From Thauera sp. (GTDB lineage Bacteria > Pseudomonadota > Gammaproteobacteria > Burkholderiales > Rhodocyclaceae): 36,826 nucleotides of DNA. A model generated the notes under the pieces. That model did not search any database and had not been told where the DNA came from. It worked only from the letters and a program-made list of their open reading frames with translations. How positions within the stretch are numbered: the stretch's first letter is position 1; every line of letters begins with the position of its first letter. The stretch lies in NCBI GenBank assembly GCA_017302295.1, contig JAFLDS010000028.1:1-36826 (forward strand), in the 5' to 3' direction. Shown here piece after piece: positions 1-11,450 of the stretch. A program made the translations under genes and the position numbers.

Positions 1-1
1 G

Positions 2-1243
2 TTTGCCAAGCCGACCGTGGATGTCGATGCGCTCAGGAAGCACAAGGACGGCGTGATCGGCAAGCTCACCGGCGGCCTGTCGGGCATGGCCAAGGCGCGC
101 AAGGTCGATGTGATCCGCGGCTACGGCAGCTTCCTCGATCCGCATCATCTGGAAGTCGAGGAGACCACCGGCAGCGCCCAGGACAAGACCGGCGCGAAGA
201 AGGTGGTGAAGTTCAGGCACTGCATCATCGCCGCCGGGAGCGCCGCGGTGCACCTGCCCTTCATCCCGAAGGACCCGCGTATCGTCGATTCCACCGGCGC
301 GCTCGAGCTGCGCCAGGTGCCGCAAAAGATGCTGGTGATTGGCGGCGGCATCATCGGCCTGGAGATGGCCACGGTGTACTCGACGCTCGGTGCGCGCATC
401 GACGTGGTCGAGATGCTCGACGGCCTGATGCAGGGCCCGGATCGCGACGCCGTGAAGGTGTGGGAGAAGCAGAACGCCCACCGCTTCGACAAGATCATGC
501 TGAAGACCAAGACCGTCGGCGTCGAAGCCCGGGACGATGGCCTGTACGTGAAGTTCGAAGGCGAAGGCGCCCCTGCCGAGCCGGTGAAGTACGACATGAT
601 CCTGCAGTCGGCGGGCCGTTCGCCCAACGGCAAGAAGATCGGCGCGGAGAAGGCGGGCGTGATCGTCGGCGAGCGCGGCTTCATTCCGGTGGACGCGCAG
701 ATGCGCACCAACGTGGCGCACATCTTTGCGATCGGCGACATCGTCGGCCAGCCCATGCTCGCCCACAAGGCGGTGCATGAGGCGCACGTGGCGGCCGAAG
801 TCGCGGCCGGGGAGGCACAAGGCAAGGCGGAGCTTGCCCGGGCGGCCTTCGACGCCACCGTGATCCCGGGCGTGGCCTACACGCATCCGGAAGTGGCCTG
901 GGTCGGCTACACCGAGGCGCAGGCCAAGGCCGAGGGCAAGAAAGTCGAGACCGCCAAGTTCCCGTGGGCCGCCAGCGGGCGCGCGATCGCCAACGGCGCC
1001 GACTACGGCTTCACCAAGCTGATCTTCGATGCCGAGACCCACCGCGTGATTGGCGGCACCATCGTCGGGCCGTCGGCCGGCGACATGATCGGCGAAGTGT
1101 GCCTGGCCATCGAGATGGGCGCGGACGCGGTCGACATCGGCAAGACCATCCACCCGCACCCGACCCTGGGCGAGACCGTGGGCATGGCTGCCGAAGTCGC
1201 CCACGGCAGTTGCACCGACCTGCCGCCGATGCGCAAGAAGTAA
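2..1243 (+). CDS. lpdA: Dihydrolipoamide dehydrogenase (E3), 5'-truncated by window edge
   Basis: This FAD-dependent enzyme reoxidises dihydrolipoyl groups of 2-oxoacid dehydrogenase complexes using NAD+. The reading frame is open from base 2, so the start, the FAD GxGxxG motif and the CxxxxC redox disulfide lie upstream of the window; the GTG at 17 is only an internal codon. About 413 residues are visible. They include the NAD-binding Rossmann motif (VIGGGIIGLEMA, coded near 337-369), the second FAD motif (IFAIGDIVG, near 722-748) and the C-terminal dimer-interface active-site signature HPHPTLGETV (near 1152-1181), whose His acts as base. The family is confident. Which complex it serves (pyruvate or 2-oxoglutarate dehydrogenase) cannot be told, because its upstream partners are outside the window. 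Confidence 0.93.
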   Translation, partial: FAKPTVDVDALRKHKDGVIGKLTGGLSGMAKARKVDVIRGYGSFLDPHHLEVEETTGSAQDKTGAKKVVKFRHCIIAAGSAAVHLPFIPKDPRIVDSTGALELRQVPQKMLVIGGGIIGLEMATVYSTLGARIDVVEMLDGLMQGPDRDAVKVWEKQNAHRFDKIMLKTKTVGVEARDDGLYVKFEGEGAPAEPVKYDMILQSAGRSPNGKKIGAEKAGVIVGERGFIPVDAQMRTNVAHIFAIGDIVGQPMLAHKAVHEAHVAAEVAAGEAQGKAELARAAFDATVIPGVAYTHPEVAWVGYTEAQAKAEGKKVETAKFPWAASGRAIANGADYGFTKLIFDAETHRVIGGTIVGPSAGDMIGEVCLAIEMGADAVDIGKTIHPHPTLGETVGMAAEVAHGSCTDLPPMRKK

Positions 1244-1252
1244 GGCTCCGCC

Positions 1253-1276
1253 CCCCAACCCCAACCCCAACCCCAA
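1253..1276. repeat. Hexamer tandem repeat, four CCCCAA units
   Basis: Four perfect CCCCAA units follow one another just after the lpdA stop, flanked by further C runs on both sides. The complementary strand carries runs of four G separated by TT, a pattern able to form a G-quadruplex. It lies in the 117-bp gap before phaA. Length variation by slippage is plausible but not shown by one sequence. Confidence 0.85.
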
Positions 1277-1360
1277 CCCTCCGATACCAGACCGGCATCT
1301 GCCACTCATAACAAGGGGGGCGAAGGTCAGATTGTCATTCAACGAGAAAGGAAACGGACC

Positions 1361-2536
<1,176 letters not shown>

Positions 2537-2571
2537 ATCCAATCCTGAACGACGCGACTGAGGAGACGAAC

Positions 2572-3318
2572 ATGAGCAATGCACGTGTGGTGCTGGTTAC
2601 GGGTGGCATGGGTGGCCTGGGTGAGGTCATCTCCACCAAGATGTCCGCGGCAGGTTACCGGGTGGCCGTTACGTATTCGCCCGGAAATACGAAACATGCG
2701 GAGTGGGTCGCCGACATGAAGGCAAGGGGGCACGACATTCTCGCTGTGCCTTGCGACGTCGCCGATCTCGAATCATGTACCAAGGCCGTGGCCGAGGTGC
2801 GGGAGAAGGTCGGCGAGGTCGATGTGCTGGTTAACAACGCGGGTATCACGCGCGACATGACCTTCAAGAAGATGGACAAGGTCAACTGGGACGCGGTGCT
2901 GCGTACCAACCTCGACAGCCTGTTCAACATGAGCAAGCAGGTGGTCGACGGCATGACCGAGCGCGGCTGGGGCCGCGTCATCAACGTGTCCTCGGTCAAT
3001 GGCAGCAAGGGTGCGTTTGGGCAGACCAACTACTCGGCAGCCAAGTCCGGCGTGCATGGTTTCACCAAGGCGCTGGCGCTCGAGGTGGCGAAGAAGAACG
3101 TCACGGTCAACACCATCTCCCCCGGCTATATCGGCACGAAGATGGTCATGGCCATCCCGAAGGAAGTGCTGGACAGCAAGATCCTGCCGCAGATTCCGCT
3201 GGGGCGCCTCGGCAAACCGGAGGAGGTGGCCGGCCTGATCATCTACCTGGCATCAGAGGAGGCCGCCTTCGTCACCGGCGCCAACATCGCCATCAACGGC
3301 GGACAGCACATGCAGTGA
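2572..3318 (+). CDS. phaB: Acetoacetyl-CoA reductase (SDR family)
   Basis: This enzyme reduces acetoacetyl-CoA to (R)-3-hydroxybutyryl-CoA, normally with NADPH. The 248-residue protein is a classical short-chain dehydrogenase. It has a cofactor-binding glycine motif TGGMGGLG (residues 10-17), NNAG (88-91) and the catalytic Ser140, Tyr154 and Lys158 (YSAAK). The start was set at ATG 2572, behind a GAGGAGA ribosome site. The reading frame is open upstream inside phaA, but that extension is a shadow. The pntAB genes immediately downstream make NADPH, so local supply of its cofactor is a reasonable inference. Confidence 0.93.
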   Translation: MSNARVVLVTGGMGGLGEVISTKMSAAGYRVAVTYSPGNTKHAEWVADMKARGHDILAVPCDVADLESCTKAVAEVREKVGEVDVLVNNAGITRDMTFKKMDKVNWDAVLRTNLDSLFNMSKQVVDGMTERGWGRVINVSSVNGSKGAFGQTNYSAAKSGVHGFTKALALEVAKKNVTVNTISPGYIGTKMVMAIPKEVLDSKILPQIPLGRLGKPEEVAGLIIYLASEEAAFVTGANIAINGGQHMQ

Positions 3319-3622
3319 GGTATGTGGGCCCGGGCTTCGCCAGCACACGCGCCACGTCTGCGAGTGCGATTGGCCATGGCGTCTGTCGGAGCTCATTCGG
3401 CTTGCTCGGCTTGAACGCACGCACTGCTTCGCCAAAAAAACAGAACAGGGAGAACCCGATGCAAACATCCATGGCTCATGGAACCACGCTTTGTGGAACC
3501 CGCGTGACGCCCAAGTTCGCGAGAGCGCCGATACCGACAGCTCGAAGCCGCGGGCTGCGCAGCGAGGCTTGCCGCTCGGCGCAGCCGCCCCTGCAAGGTC
3601 AATCGATTGAGGAGTCGAAGCC
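3319..3622. other. Intergenic region phaB-pntA
   Basis: This 304-bp gap probably holds the pntAB promoter, but I see no convincing -35/-10 pair or terminator. A 55-codon ORF (3459-3626) has an AGGGAG-like site and its TGA overlaps the pntA ATG. Its Arg-rich composition and ordinary third-position bias argue against a real protein. Confidence 0.5.
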
Positions 3623-5212
3623 ATGAGTTTGTTGATCGGAATTCCAAAGGAAACCTTCGCTGGTGAAAAACGCGTGGCGACCGTTCCCGAGGTCGTGGTG
3701 AAGCTCGTCAAGCTGGGTTTTGCCGTCGCGGTCGAAAGCAGCGCCGGAGAAGCGGCGAACTTTGCCGACGAGGACTACCGCGCCGCGGGCGCCGAGGTAT
3801 TTCCCGGCGCCGCCGACGTCTGGGCACGGGCCGACATCGTATTCAAGGTGCGCCCGCCTACGCTGGAGGAAGTCGCCATGCTGCGCGAAGGCGCGACGCT
3901 GGTTGGCTTCGTGTGGCCGGCGCAGAACCCCGAGCTGATGCAGGCGCTGCAGGCCAGACGCGCCACGGTGCTCGCCATCGACTGTCTGCCGCGGCAACTG
4001 AGTCGCGCGCAGAAGATGGACGCGCTGACCTCGATGGCCGGCATCAGCGGCTACCGTGCGGTGATCGAGGCCGCGAACGCCTTCGGCCGCTTCTTCAACG
4101 GTCAGGTCACCGCCGCCGGCAAGATCCCGCCGGCCAAGGTCTTCATCGCCGGCGTGGGCGTGGCGGGTCTCGCTGCCATCGGCACGGCTGCCAACCTGGG
4201 CGCGATCGTGCGCGCCAACGATACCCGCGCCGAGGTCGCCGATCAGGTCGTGTCGCTGGGTGGCACCTTCGTCAAGGTCGACTACGAAGAGGAAGGCTCG
4301 GGCGGTGGCGGCTACGCCAAGGTGATGAGCGAAGGTTTCCAGGCCGCGCAGCGCGACATGTACGCGCGCGAGGTGAAGGATGCCGACATCGTCATCACCA
4401 CCGCGCTGATCCCGGGCAAGCCGGCGCCCAAGCTGATCACCGCCGACATGGTCAAGACCATGAAGCCAGGCAGCGTGATCGTCGACCTGGCGGGCGAACA
4501 GGGCGGCAACTGTGAACTCACCGTGCCCGGCGAGGCGGTGGTGCGCCACGGCGTCACCATCGTCGGCTACACCGATCTGGTCAGCCGCCTGGCGAAGCAA
4601 TCCTCTACCCTGTATTCGAACAACCTGCTGCGCCTCACCGAGGAGCTGTGCAAGGCCAAGGACGGCAACATCGTCATCAACTTCGAGGACGATGCGATCC
4701 GTGGTCTCACCGTCATCAAGGCCGGCGAACTGACTTGGCCCGCCCCGCCGCCAAAGCTGCCGGCCGCCGCGGCCAAGCCGAAGGCCGACGCCACGCCCAT
4801 CACCGCCCCCAAAGGGCACGGCCACGGCGCCAGCGAGCCGATGTCGGTCAAGTCGCTGGCGATCGTGTTCGGCGTCGGTGCGCTGCTGTTCCTGCTGGTC
4901 GGGATGTACGCGCCGGCCAGCTTCCTGTCGCACTTCACGGTGTTCGTGCTGGCCTGCTTCGTCGGCTACATGGTGGTGTGGAACGTCACGCCTTCGCTGC
5001 ACACACCGCTGATGAGCGTGACCAACGCGATCTCGTCGATCATCGCGATCGGTGCGCTGGTGCAGGTGGCGCCGCCGCTGGCCGACAGCGTGACAGACCG
5101 ACCCGACACCCTGATCCTGTTCCTGGCCTTCTTCGCGCTCGCACTCACGGCCGTCAACATGTTCGGCGGCTTCGCGGTAACGCGTCGCATGCTGGCGATG
5201 TTCCGCAAATAA
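3623..5212 (+). CDS. pntA: NAD(P) transhydrogenase subunit alpha
   Basis: This is one subunit of the inner-membrane, proton-translocating transhydrogenase, which transfers hydride from NADH to NADP+. The 529-residue protein is the fused E. coli-type subunit. It begins with the AlaDH/PNT N-terminal domain ([14 protein letters not shown]), followed by the NAD(H)-binding Rossmann domain (GVGVAGLAA, about residues 173-181). A Pro/Ala/His linker (about 375-405) then leads to about four C-terminal membrane helices. Many bacteria split this gene into PntAA and PntAB; here it is one chain. A GGAG ribosome site precedes the ATG, and pntB follows after 10 bp. The pair likely supplies NADPH for phaB and biosynthesis. 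Confidence 0.95.
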   Translation: MSLLIGIPKETFAGEKRVATVPEVVVKLVKLGFAVAVESSAGEAANFADEDYRAAGAEVFPGAADVWARADIVFKVRPPTLEEVAMLREGATLVGFVWPAQNPELMQALQARRATVLAIDCLPRQLSRAQKMDALTSMAGISGYRAVIEAANAFGRFFNGQVTAAGKIPPAKVFIAGVGVAGLAAIGTAANLGAIVRANDTRAEVADQVVSLGGTFVKVDYEEEGSGGGGYAKVMSEGFQAAQRDMYAREVKDADIVITTALIPGKPAPKLITADMVKTMKPGSVIVDLAGEQGGNCELTVPGEAVVRHGVTIVGYTDLVSRLAKQSSTLYSNNLLRLTEELCKAKDGNIVINFEDDAIRGLTVIKAGELTWPAPPPKLPAAAAKPKADATPITAPKGHGHGASEPMSVKSLAIVFGVGALLFLLVGMYAPASFLSHFTVFVLACFVGYMVVWNVTPSLHTPLMSVTNAISSIIAIGALVQVAPPLADSVTDRPDTLILFLAFFALALTAVNMFGGFAVTRRMLAMFRK

Positions 5213-5222
5213 GGAGTCGACA

Positions 5223-6635
5223 ATGACCTCAAGCATGGCCACTGTCTCGTACATCGGCGCCACCATCCTCTTCATCCTCAGCCTGGGCGGCCTCGCCCAC
5301 CCCGAAAGCGCGCGCCGCGGCAACCTGTTCGGCATGATCGGCATGGCGCTGGCGGTGACCGCCACCGTCCTCGGGCCGCAGGTCACCGCCGGCGGCGTCC
5401 CCTGGATCATCATCGCGCTCCTCATCGGCGCCGGCGTCGGCCTTTACGCCGCCAAGAAGGTGCAGATGACGCAGATGCCGGAGCTCGTCGCGCTGATGCA
5501 CAGCCTGGTGGGCCTGGCCGCCTGCCTGGTGGGTTTTGCGAGCTATGTGGACACCGCGACCGTGTTCCCCACCGCGGCCGAGAAGACGATCCACGAGGTA
5601 GAGATCTACATCGGCATCTTCATCGGTGCGCTCACGTTCTCCGGTTCGCTGGTCGCCTTCGGCAAGCTCTCCGGCAAGATCGGCGGCAAGCCGCTGCTGC
5701 TGCCGGCGCGCCACATGCTCAACCTGTTCGGCGTGGTAATGGTGGTCCTGCTCGGACGCTGGTTCCTGAACACGCACTCGATCGGCATCGGCATGGCGCT
5801 GCTGCTGGTGATGACCGTGATCGCGCTGCTGCTGGGCATCCACATGGTGATGGCGATCGGCGGTGCCGACATGCCGGTGGTGGTCTCGATGCTCAACAGC
5901 TACTCGGGCTGGGCGGCCGCGGCCACCGGCTTCATGCTCAGCAACGACCTGCTCATCGTGGTGGGCGCGCTGGTCGGCTCTTCGGGTGCGATCCTGTCCT
6001 ACATCATGTGCCGGGCGATGAACCGCAACTTCATCAGCGTCATCGCCGGCGGCTTCGGCTCCGGCGGCGGGACGCCGGCAGCGGCGGGTGCGGCGGAGCC
6101 GCAAGGTGAGGTCCAGCCGATCAGCGCGGTGGATACAGCGGAGCTGCTGCGCGACGCGAAGAACGTCGTCATCGTGCCCGGTTACGGCATGGCGGTGGCG
6201 CAGGCGCAGCACGTGGTGTGCGAGATCGTCAAGATCCTGCGCGACAAGGGCGTGACCGTGCGCTTCGCCATCCACCCCGTGGCCGGTCGCATGCCCGGGC
6301 ACATGAACGTGCTGCTGGCCGAAGCGAAAGTGCCCTACGACATCGTGCTCGAGATGGACGAGATCAACGCGGACTTCCCGGACACCGACGTCGCCATTGT
6401 GATCGGCGCGAACGACATCGTGAACCCGGCCGCCCAGGAAGACCCGGGCAGCCCGATCGCCGGCATGCCGGTGCTGGAAGTATGGAAGGCGAGGACCTCG
6501 ATCGTGATGAAGCGCAGCATGGCGTCGGGCTACGCCGGGGTGGACAACCCGCTGTTCTACAAGGAGAACAACCGCATGCTGTTCGGCGACGCCAGGAAGA
6601 TGCTCGACGAGGTGCTGGGTGCGCTGAGCGCCTGA
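5223..6635 (+). CDS. pntB: NAD(P) transhydrogenase subunit beta
   Basis: This is the membrane and NADP(H)-binding partner of PntA. The 470-residue protein has a largely hydrophobic first half, the proton channel, with family motifs such as [12 protein letters not shown] and [16 protein letters not shown] short Gly/Ala linker follows near residue 280. The soluble domain III carries the NADP motif [13 protein letters not shown] and the signatures [18 protein letters not shown] and [16 protein letters not shown]. Its length matches the family (about 460). It begins 10 bp after pntA with a GGAG site, so the two are co-translated or at least co-transcribed. Confidence 0.96.
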   Translation: MTSSMATVSYIGATILFILSLGGLAHPESARRGNLFGMIGMALAVTATVLGPQVTAGGVPWIIIALLIGAGVGLYAAKKVQMTQMPELVALMHSLVGLAACLVGFASYVDTATVFPTAAEKTIHEVEIYIGIFIGALTFSGSLVAFGKLSGKIGGKPLLLPARHMLNLFGVVMVVLLGRWFLNTHSIGIGMALLLVMTVIALLLGIHMVMAIGGADMPVVVSMLNSYSGWAAAATGFMLSNDLLIVVGALVGSSGAILSYIMCRAMNRNFISVIAGGFGSGGGTPAAAGAAEPQGEVQPISAVDTAELLRDAKNVVIVPGYGMAVAQAQHVVCEIVKILRDKGVTVRFAIHPVAGRMPGHMNVLLAEAKVPYDIVLEMDEINADFPDTDVAIVIGANDIVNPAAQEDPGSPIAGMPVLEVWKARTSIVMKRSMASGYAGVDNPLFYKENNRMLFGDARKMLDEVLGALSA

Positions 6636-6742
6636 TCGACAAGCCGTACCGACGCTGGAAGCGTCCGAATCGTCGCCCTGTGCACGCCGATCCGGACGAC
6701 CGATTCACAACAACTCAAAGAGATTGCGAAGGGAGACAAATC

Positions 6743-8443
6743 ATGACGCTCGGCCTGCAAGCACTGTTGGCATTCATACCGATATGCCTCTCCGGCCTCC
6801 TTCTCATCGGACTCGGGTGGTCGGCCAAGCGTGCCATGCCCCTGGTCTACTTCGTGACCGCGGCGATCGCGTTGCTCGCCTGGGGCGTGAGCCTCAACCG
6901 TATCGCGGCGGCCACGCTCGAGGGGCTGATCATCACGGTCCAGGTGCTGTGGATCATCTTCGGCGCGCTGCTGCTGCTGAACACCCTGAAGCACTCGGGC
7001 GGCATCGCCAGCATCCGCAGCGGGTTCGCGCGCATCAGTCCTGATCGACGCGTGCAGGTCATCCTCATCGCGTGGTTGTTCGGATCGTTCATCGAGGGTG
7101 CGTCCGGCTTCGGGACACCGGCCGCCGTGGCCGGCCCGCTGATGGTGGCGGTCGGCTTTCCGGCGCTGTCGGCGGTGATGTTCGGGATGATCATCCAGTC
7201 GACGCCGGTCTCCTTCGGCGCCGTCGGTACGCCATTGATCGTCGGCGTGCAGGGCGGCCTTCAGCGCGAGGCGATGACCGCGGCACTGCAGGCGCAGGGG
7301 CAGGACTGGACGGCCTTCTTCAATCTGATCGTCGAGCGCGTCTCCTTGGGCCATGCCATCTGCGGCACGCTGATCCCCGTGTTCTTGGTAATGTTCATGA
7401 CGCGATTCTTCGGTCGCAACAAGTCGTGGGCCGAGGCCTTGCCGATCGTGCCGTTCGCGCTCTTCTCCGCATTCGCCTTCACCGTCCCGTATGCCCTGGC
7501 CGGCCGCTTTCTCGGGCCTGAGTTCCCGTCCTTGCTCGGAGGTCTGCTCGGCCTTACCGTGGTATCCCTCGCGGCGCGGGCCGGGTTCCTGGTGCCGAAG
7601 AAGAGTTGGGACTTCGCCGAGCCGAAGGAGTGGCCGGCCGAATGGATGGGCACCTTCGAAATGAAGATCGACCAGAACACGAGGAAAATCCCCATCTTCG
7701 TCGCCTGGCTGCCTTACCTGTTGCTTGCCCTGGTGCTGGTGCTCAGCCGCACGGTGGCACCCTTTAAGCAAGCGCTGCTGTCGGTGAGTTGGAGCGTACG
7801 CGACATCCTCGGCGAGCCGGGCATCAGCGGCAATTTCCAGCCCCTGTACCTCCCCGGCGGCGTACTGGTCGCCGTGTGCTTGGTGACGATCATTTTGCAC
7901 AAGATGTACCTCCCTTCCTTCGGGAGGGCGGTCAAGGAATCCTCCTCCACGCTGCTGAGCGCCGGCTTCGTACTGGTGTTCACCGTGCCGATGGTCCGCA
8001 TCATGATCCAGTCCGGCGTGAACGCGAACGAGTTCGCGAGCATGCCGATCTCGATGGCACTCTGGGTGGCATCAGCGGTCGGGGACATCTACCCGATATT
8101 CGCCCCGACGGTCGGCGCTCTCGGGGCCTTTCTTGCCGGTTCGAACACTGTGTCGAACCTGATGCTGAGCCAGTACCAGTACAGCGTTGCGCAGGCACTG
8201 GGCGTCAGCGGCGCAACAATGGTCGCAGCGCAGTCCATCGGAGCGGCGGCGGGCAACATGATCGCGATCCACAACGTGGTGGCCGCGTCGGCGACCGTGG
8301 GGGTCATGGGGCGCGAGGGGCAGATCCTGCGGCGCACCATCATCCCGACGATCTACTACGTGGCTCTTGCCGGAATACTGGCGATGCTGTCTATGCATGT
8401 ATTGAACTTGGGCGACCCCTTGCTGAGCGTGAAATTGCCGTGA
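6743..8443 (+). CDS. lldP: L-lactate permease
   Basis: This is an inner-membrane lactate/proton symporter of the LctP family, able to import L-lactate and often D-lactate or glycolate. The 566-residue protein is highly hydrophobic. It carries the family signatures [19 protein letters not shown] (near residues 113-131) and [16 protein letters not shown]. The start was set at ATG 6743 behind GGGAGA; the same frame is open far upstream inside pntB, but as a shadow. The lactate-oxidising lldEFG genes follow after 143 bp, which fixes the physiological substrate with fair certainty. No GntR-type regulator (LldR/LutR) is present in the window. Confidence 0.92.
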   Translation: MTLGLQALLAFIPICLSGLLLIGLGWSAKRAMPLVYFVTAAIALLAWGVSLNRIAAATLEGLIITVQVLWIIFGALLLLNTLKHSGGIASIRSGFARISPDRRVQVILIAWLFGSFIEGASGFGTPAAVAGPLMVAVGFPALSAVMFGMIIQSTPVSFGAVGTPLIVGVQGGLQREAMTAALQAQGQDWTAFFNLIVERVSLGHAICGTLIPVFLVMFMTRFFGRNKSWAEALPIVPFALFSAFAFTVPYALAGRFLGPEFPSLLGGLLGLTVVSLAARAGFLVPKKSWDFAEPKEWPAEWMGTFEMKIDQNTRKIPIFVAWLPYLLLALVLVLSRTVAPFKQALLSVSWSVRDILGEPGISGNFQPLYLPGGVLVAVCLVTIILHKMYLPSFGRAVKESSSTLLSAGFVLVFTVPMVRIMIQSGVNANEFASMPISMALWVASAVGDIYPIFAPTVGALGAFLAGSNTVSNLMLSQYQYSVAQALGVSGATMVAAQSIGAAAGNMIAIHNVVAASATVGVMGREGQILRRTIIPTIYYVALAGILAMLSMHVLNLGDPLLSVKLP

Positions 8444-8586
8444 GTAACTGATCGTTGTAAGCACTATTACCCGAACTCGGCAATATTGACCGTAGCTGTG
8501 TGATCGCGCTTTGTCGGCAAGAGCCCAGCGCGGGCAGGGCGTCACGACTGCGCTGGGTTCTGATCGAATGTATGGAGCGTACGACT

Positions 8587-9378
8587 ATGACCACTACCCT
8601 CAAACAGATAGGTGCCTTCTCGTCGCCACCGCGTGTCGGCCTCTTCGTCACCTGCCTGGTCGATGCGATGCGCCCCAGCGTCGGCTTCGCCACGCTCAAG
8701 CTGCTGCGCGATGCCGGATGCCGTGTCGAGGTACCGGACGCGCAGACCTGCTGCGGCCAGCCGGCTTTCAACAGCGGCGACACCGCCGACGCGGCAGTGC
8801 TCGCCCGCCATTTCATCGAGACCTTCGAGGGCTACGACTACGTCGTCGCGCCCTCCGGCTCGTGCGTCGGCATGACGCGGGCGCACTATGCCGAGGCCCT
8901 GGCGGACGATCCCGCCTGGGCAGAACGCGCCCGCCGGCTCGGCGAACGCACTTACGAACTCATGAGCTTCCTGGTGGACGTGATGCACTTCGCGCCCGCC
9001 GATGTGAAGCTCGACACCAGCTTCACCTACCACGACAGTTGCTCGGGCCTGCGCGAGCTCGGTGTGCACGACCAGCCGCGCGCCCTGCTCGACAAGGTGT
9101 CCGGGCTCACGCTGAAGCCGCTGGAAGGCAACGACGTGTGCTGCGGTTTCGGCGGCACCTTCTGCGTCAAGTATCCGGCGATCTCGAACGCGGTCGTCGG
9201 CGAGAAGGCCGACGCCATCGACCGCAGCGGCGCGAGCCTTCTGCTCGGTGGCGACCTCGGCTGCCTGATGAACATGGCCGGCAAGCTCAAGCGCAAGGGC
9301 TCGAGCGTGCGCAGCTTCCACGCCGCCGAGGTGCTGGCCGGCATGGCCGGCGGTCCGGCCATCGGCGAGGAGCGCTGA
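8587..9378 (+). CDS. lldE: L-lactate oxidation complex protein LldE/LutA (CCG-domain)
   Basis: This is the first of three proteins of the flavin-independent L-lactate dehydrogenase (LldEFG in Shewanella, LutABC in Bacillus) that convert L-lactate to pyruvate in the cytoplasm. The 263-residue protein has two cysteine-rich CCG repeats: TCCGQP (near residue 57) and VCCGFGGTFC (near 182). Such repeats typically bind an iron-sulfur cluster. A further HDSCSGLRELG motif lies between them. ATG 8587 was chosen because GGAG at 8573-8576 is well spaced; an upstream ATG at 8572 would overlap that site. lldF begins 3 bp after the stop. Confidence 0.92.
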   Translation: MTTTLKQIGAFSSPPRVGLFVTCLVDAMRPSVGFATLKLLRDAGCRVEVPDAQTCCGQPAFNSGDTADAAVLARHFIETFEGYDYVVAPSGSCVGMTRAHYAEALADDPAWAERARRLGERTYELMSFLVDVMHFAPADVKLDTSFTYHDSCSGLRELGVHDQPRALLDKVSGLTLKPLEGNDVCCGFGGTFCVKYPAISNAVVGEKADAIDRSGASLLLGGDLGCLMNMAGKLKRKGSSVRSFHAAEVLAGMAGGPAIGEER

Positions 9379-9381
9379 GCC

Positions 9382-10791
9382 ATGCAGGAAGCAACCCTCT
9401 CCTTCAAGGCGCGCGCCAAGGAAGCACTGGCGGACCCGACGCTCAAGATCGCGATCGATCGCACCACCGGCACGGCCGAGCGCAAGCGCGCCGTGGCGAT
9501 GACGCAGTTCCCGCAGTTCGAGGCCGCTCGCGAGCGCGGCAAGCGCATCAAGGACCACGTCATCGCGAACCTCGACCACTACCTGCTCGAGTTCGAACGC
9601 AACGCGATCGCCTCCGGCGCCAAGGTGCACTGGGCGAGGACGGCGGAAGAGGCCTCGCAGATCGTCGTGCGTCTGTGCAAGGAAGCCGGCGCCAAGCGTG
9701 TCACCCGCGTCAAGTCGATGCTCGGCGAAGAAATTGGCCTGCCGCATGCGCTCGACGAAGCGGGCATCGAGCGCGTCGAGACCGACCTCGCCGAACACAT
9801 CGTGCAGCTCGGCGGCGACCGCCCCTCGCACATCGTGTGGCCGTCGATGCACCGCACGCGCGAGCAGGTCTCCGAGATGTTCAAGCGCCTGCACCGCGCA
9901 CCGCACCAGGAAGAGACCATCGAGGCGATGGTTGACAGCGCGCGCCGCGAGCTGCGCGACAAGTTCCTGACCGCCGACGTGTCGATCTCGGGCGCGAACT
10001 TCCTCCTCGCCGACACCGGCGCCACCTGCACGGTGACCAACGAGGGCAACGCCGAACTCACCACCACCCCGCCGCGGGTGCACATCGTCACCGCCGGCAT
10101 CGAGAAGCTCGTCCCCAGCATGGGCCACGCGATCGCCATGCTGCGCCTACTGGTGCGTTCGGCGACCGGGGCGGACGTCACCCAATACACCACCTTCCAC
10201 TGCGGACCGAAGCAGACCGGTGATCGCGACGGGCCGGAAGAATTCCACATCGTGCTGGTCGACAACGGCCGCACCCGCATGCTGCGCGAAGGCATGAAGG
10301 ACATGCTGCGCTGCATCCGCTGCGGCGCCTGCATGAACCACTGCGTGGTGTTCCGCCAGTTGGGCGGCCACGTTTATGGCGGCACCTACCCCGGCCCCAT
10401 GGGCGCGGTGCTGACACCGATGTTCGATGGCCTGGAGCAATCACGCGACCTGCCGCACGCGTGCACGATGAACGGCAAGTGCCAGGAGGTGTGCCCGGTG
10501 GCGATCCCGCTGCCCACCCTGCTGCGCGGCTGGCGCGACCGCTCGTGGCGCGAGGGCCTGGAGCCCACCGCCGTCCGCTTCGGGCTGGGCATCCACACCT
10601 TCGTCGCGTCGCGCCCCCGGTTGTACCGGCTCGGCACGGCGATCGCGGTGCGCGTCATGCGCCTGTTCAATCGCGGTGGCCTCGTGAAGGGAATGCCCGG
10701 CCTGGGCGCATGGACCGCTTATCGCGAGTTTCCCGCACCAGCAAAGCGCACCTTCATGGAGATGTACAAGGATCAGGAGAAAGGCCAATGA
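9382..10791 (+). CDS. lldF: L-lactate oxidation iron-sulfur protein LldF/LutB
   Basis: This is the central iron-sulfur subunit of the LldEFG lactate dehydrogenase. The 469-residue protein has an N-terminal LUD-type domain (ANFLLADTGATCTVTNEGNA near residues 206-225). It then has two ferredoxin-like 4Fe-4S motifs: CIRCGACMNHC (near residues 310-320) and CTMNGKCQEVCP (near 361-372). A conserved C-terminal tail follows (RTFMEMYKDQ). It starts 3 bp after lldE, and its TGA overlaps the ATG of lldG, so translation is coupled. Confidence 0.94.
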   Translation: MQEATLSFKARAKEALADPTLKIAIDRTTGTAERKRAVAMTQFPQFEAARERGKRIKDHVIANLDHYLLEFERNAIASGAKVHWARTAEEASQIVVRLCKEAGAKRVTRVKSMLGEEIGLPHALDEAGIERVETDLAEHIVQLGGDRPSHIVWPSMHRTREQVSEMFKRLHRAPHQEETIEAMVDSARRELRDKFLTADVSISGANFLLADTGATCTVTNEGNAELTTTPPRVHIVTAGIEKLVPSMGHAIAMLRLLVRSATGADVTQYTTFHCGPKQTGDRDGPEEFHIVLVDNGRTRMLREGMKDMLRCIRCGACMNHCVVFRQLGGHVYGGTYPGPMGAVLTPMFDGLEQSRDLPHACTMNGKCQEVCPVAIPLPTLLRGWRDRSWREGLEPTAVRFGLGIHTFVASRPRLYRLGTAIAVRVMRLFNRGGLVKGMPGLGAWTAYREFPAPAKRTFMEMYKDQEKGQ

Positions 10792-11450
10792 GCGCACGCG
10801 ACACCATTCTCAACGCCATCCGCGGCGGCCTCGGCAACACCGAGATCCATCCCATGGCCGTGCGCCGCGAGGCTGACGCGCTGTTGCAGGGCCTGCCGTC
10901 CATCCGCCCGCCGCTGCTGGAAGATGGCTTGGTGGACGCCTTCATCGCCCGTGTCACCAGCCCGAAGGTGGCCGCGACCGCCGAGCGCATCGCCAGCGCA
11001 AGCGAGTTGCCGGCGGCGGTCGGACGCTACCTCGAGGCGCGCGGACTGCCCGCTGTGGTCGCGCTGCAGCCCGCGGCGCCGCTGCAGGACCTGGACTGGT
11101 CGGGATTCGAGCTCCACGACGAGGTGGCGCCCGACGAGACGATCGCGATCGGCGTCGCGCGCTGGGGCATCGCCGAGACCGGCTCGCTGGTGTTTCACTC
11201 GGGCGCCGATACGCCGATCCTCGCCAACTTCCTGCCCCTGCATCACCTCGTCATGGTGCGGGCGGACACGATCCTCCCGTTCCTCGACGACTACGCCGCG
11301 GCCACCGCCGGCCAGCGCCCGCCGCGCAACGTCAACATCGTCACGGGGGCCAGCGGCACCACGGACATCGAGGGCAGCCTCGTGCTGGGGGCGCATGGCC
11401 CGCGTTTCCTGCACGTGGTGATCGTCGGAACGCCCGACAGCAGCGAATAA
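10788..11450 (+). CDS. lldG: L-lactate oxidation protein LldG/LutC (LUD domain)
   Basis: This is the third component of the LldEFG/LutABC system. The 220-residue protein is a LUD-domain member with the typical motifs VARWGIAETGSLVFHSG and LPLHHLVMV, and the C-terminal GASGTTDIEGSLVLGAHGP. Start and previous stop overlap as ATGA, with a GGAGAAAGG-like ribosome site inside the end of lldF. It ends the metabolic block. The next genes belong to an unrelated mobile element, so this stop is close to an island boundary. Confidence 0.93.
   Translation: MSARDTILNAIRGGLGNTEIHPMAVRREADALLQGLPSIRPPLLEDGLVDAFIARVTSPKVAATAERIASASELPAAVGRYLEARGLPAVVALQPAAPLQDLDWSGFELHDEVAPDETIAIGVARWGIAETGSLVFHSGADTPILANFLPLHHLVMVRADTILPFLDDYAAATAGQRPPRNVNIVTGASGTTDIEGSLVLGAHGPRFLHVVIVGTPDSSE

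Noticed and set aside
3459-3626. 55-codon ORF ending over the pntA start (ATGA overlap)
   Set aside because: The overlap and an AGGGAG site are suggestive of a leader peptide, but the composition is Arg-rich and unlike neighbouring genes. No repeat of control codons is present.
3599-5425. Long antisense ORF (608 codons) opposite pntA
   Set aside because: It is His/Arg/Asp-rich with no domain, and mirrors the GC-rich third positions of pntA, which shows clear family motifs on the + strand.
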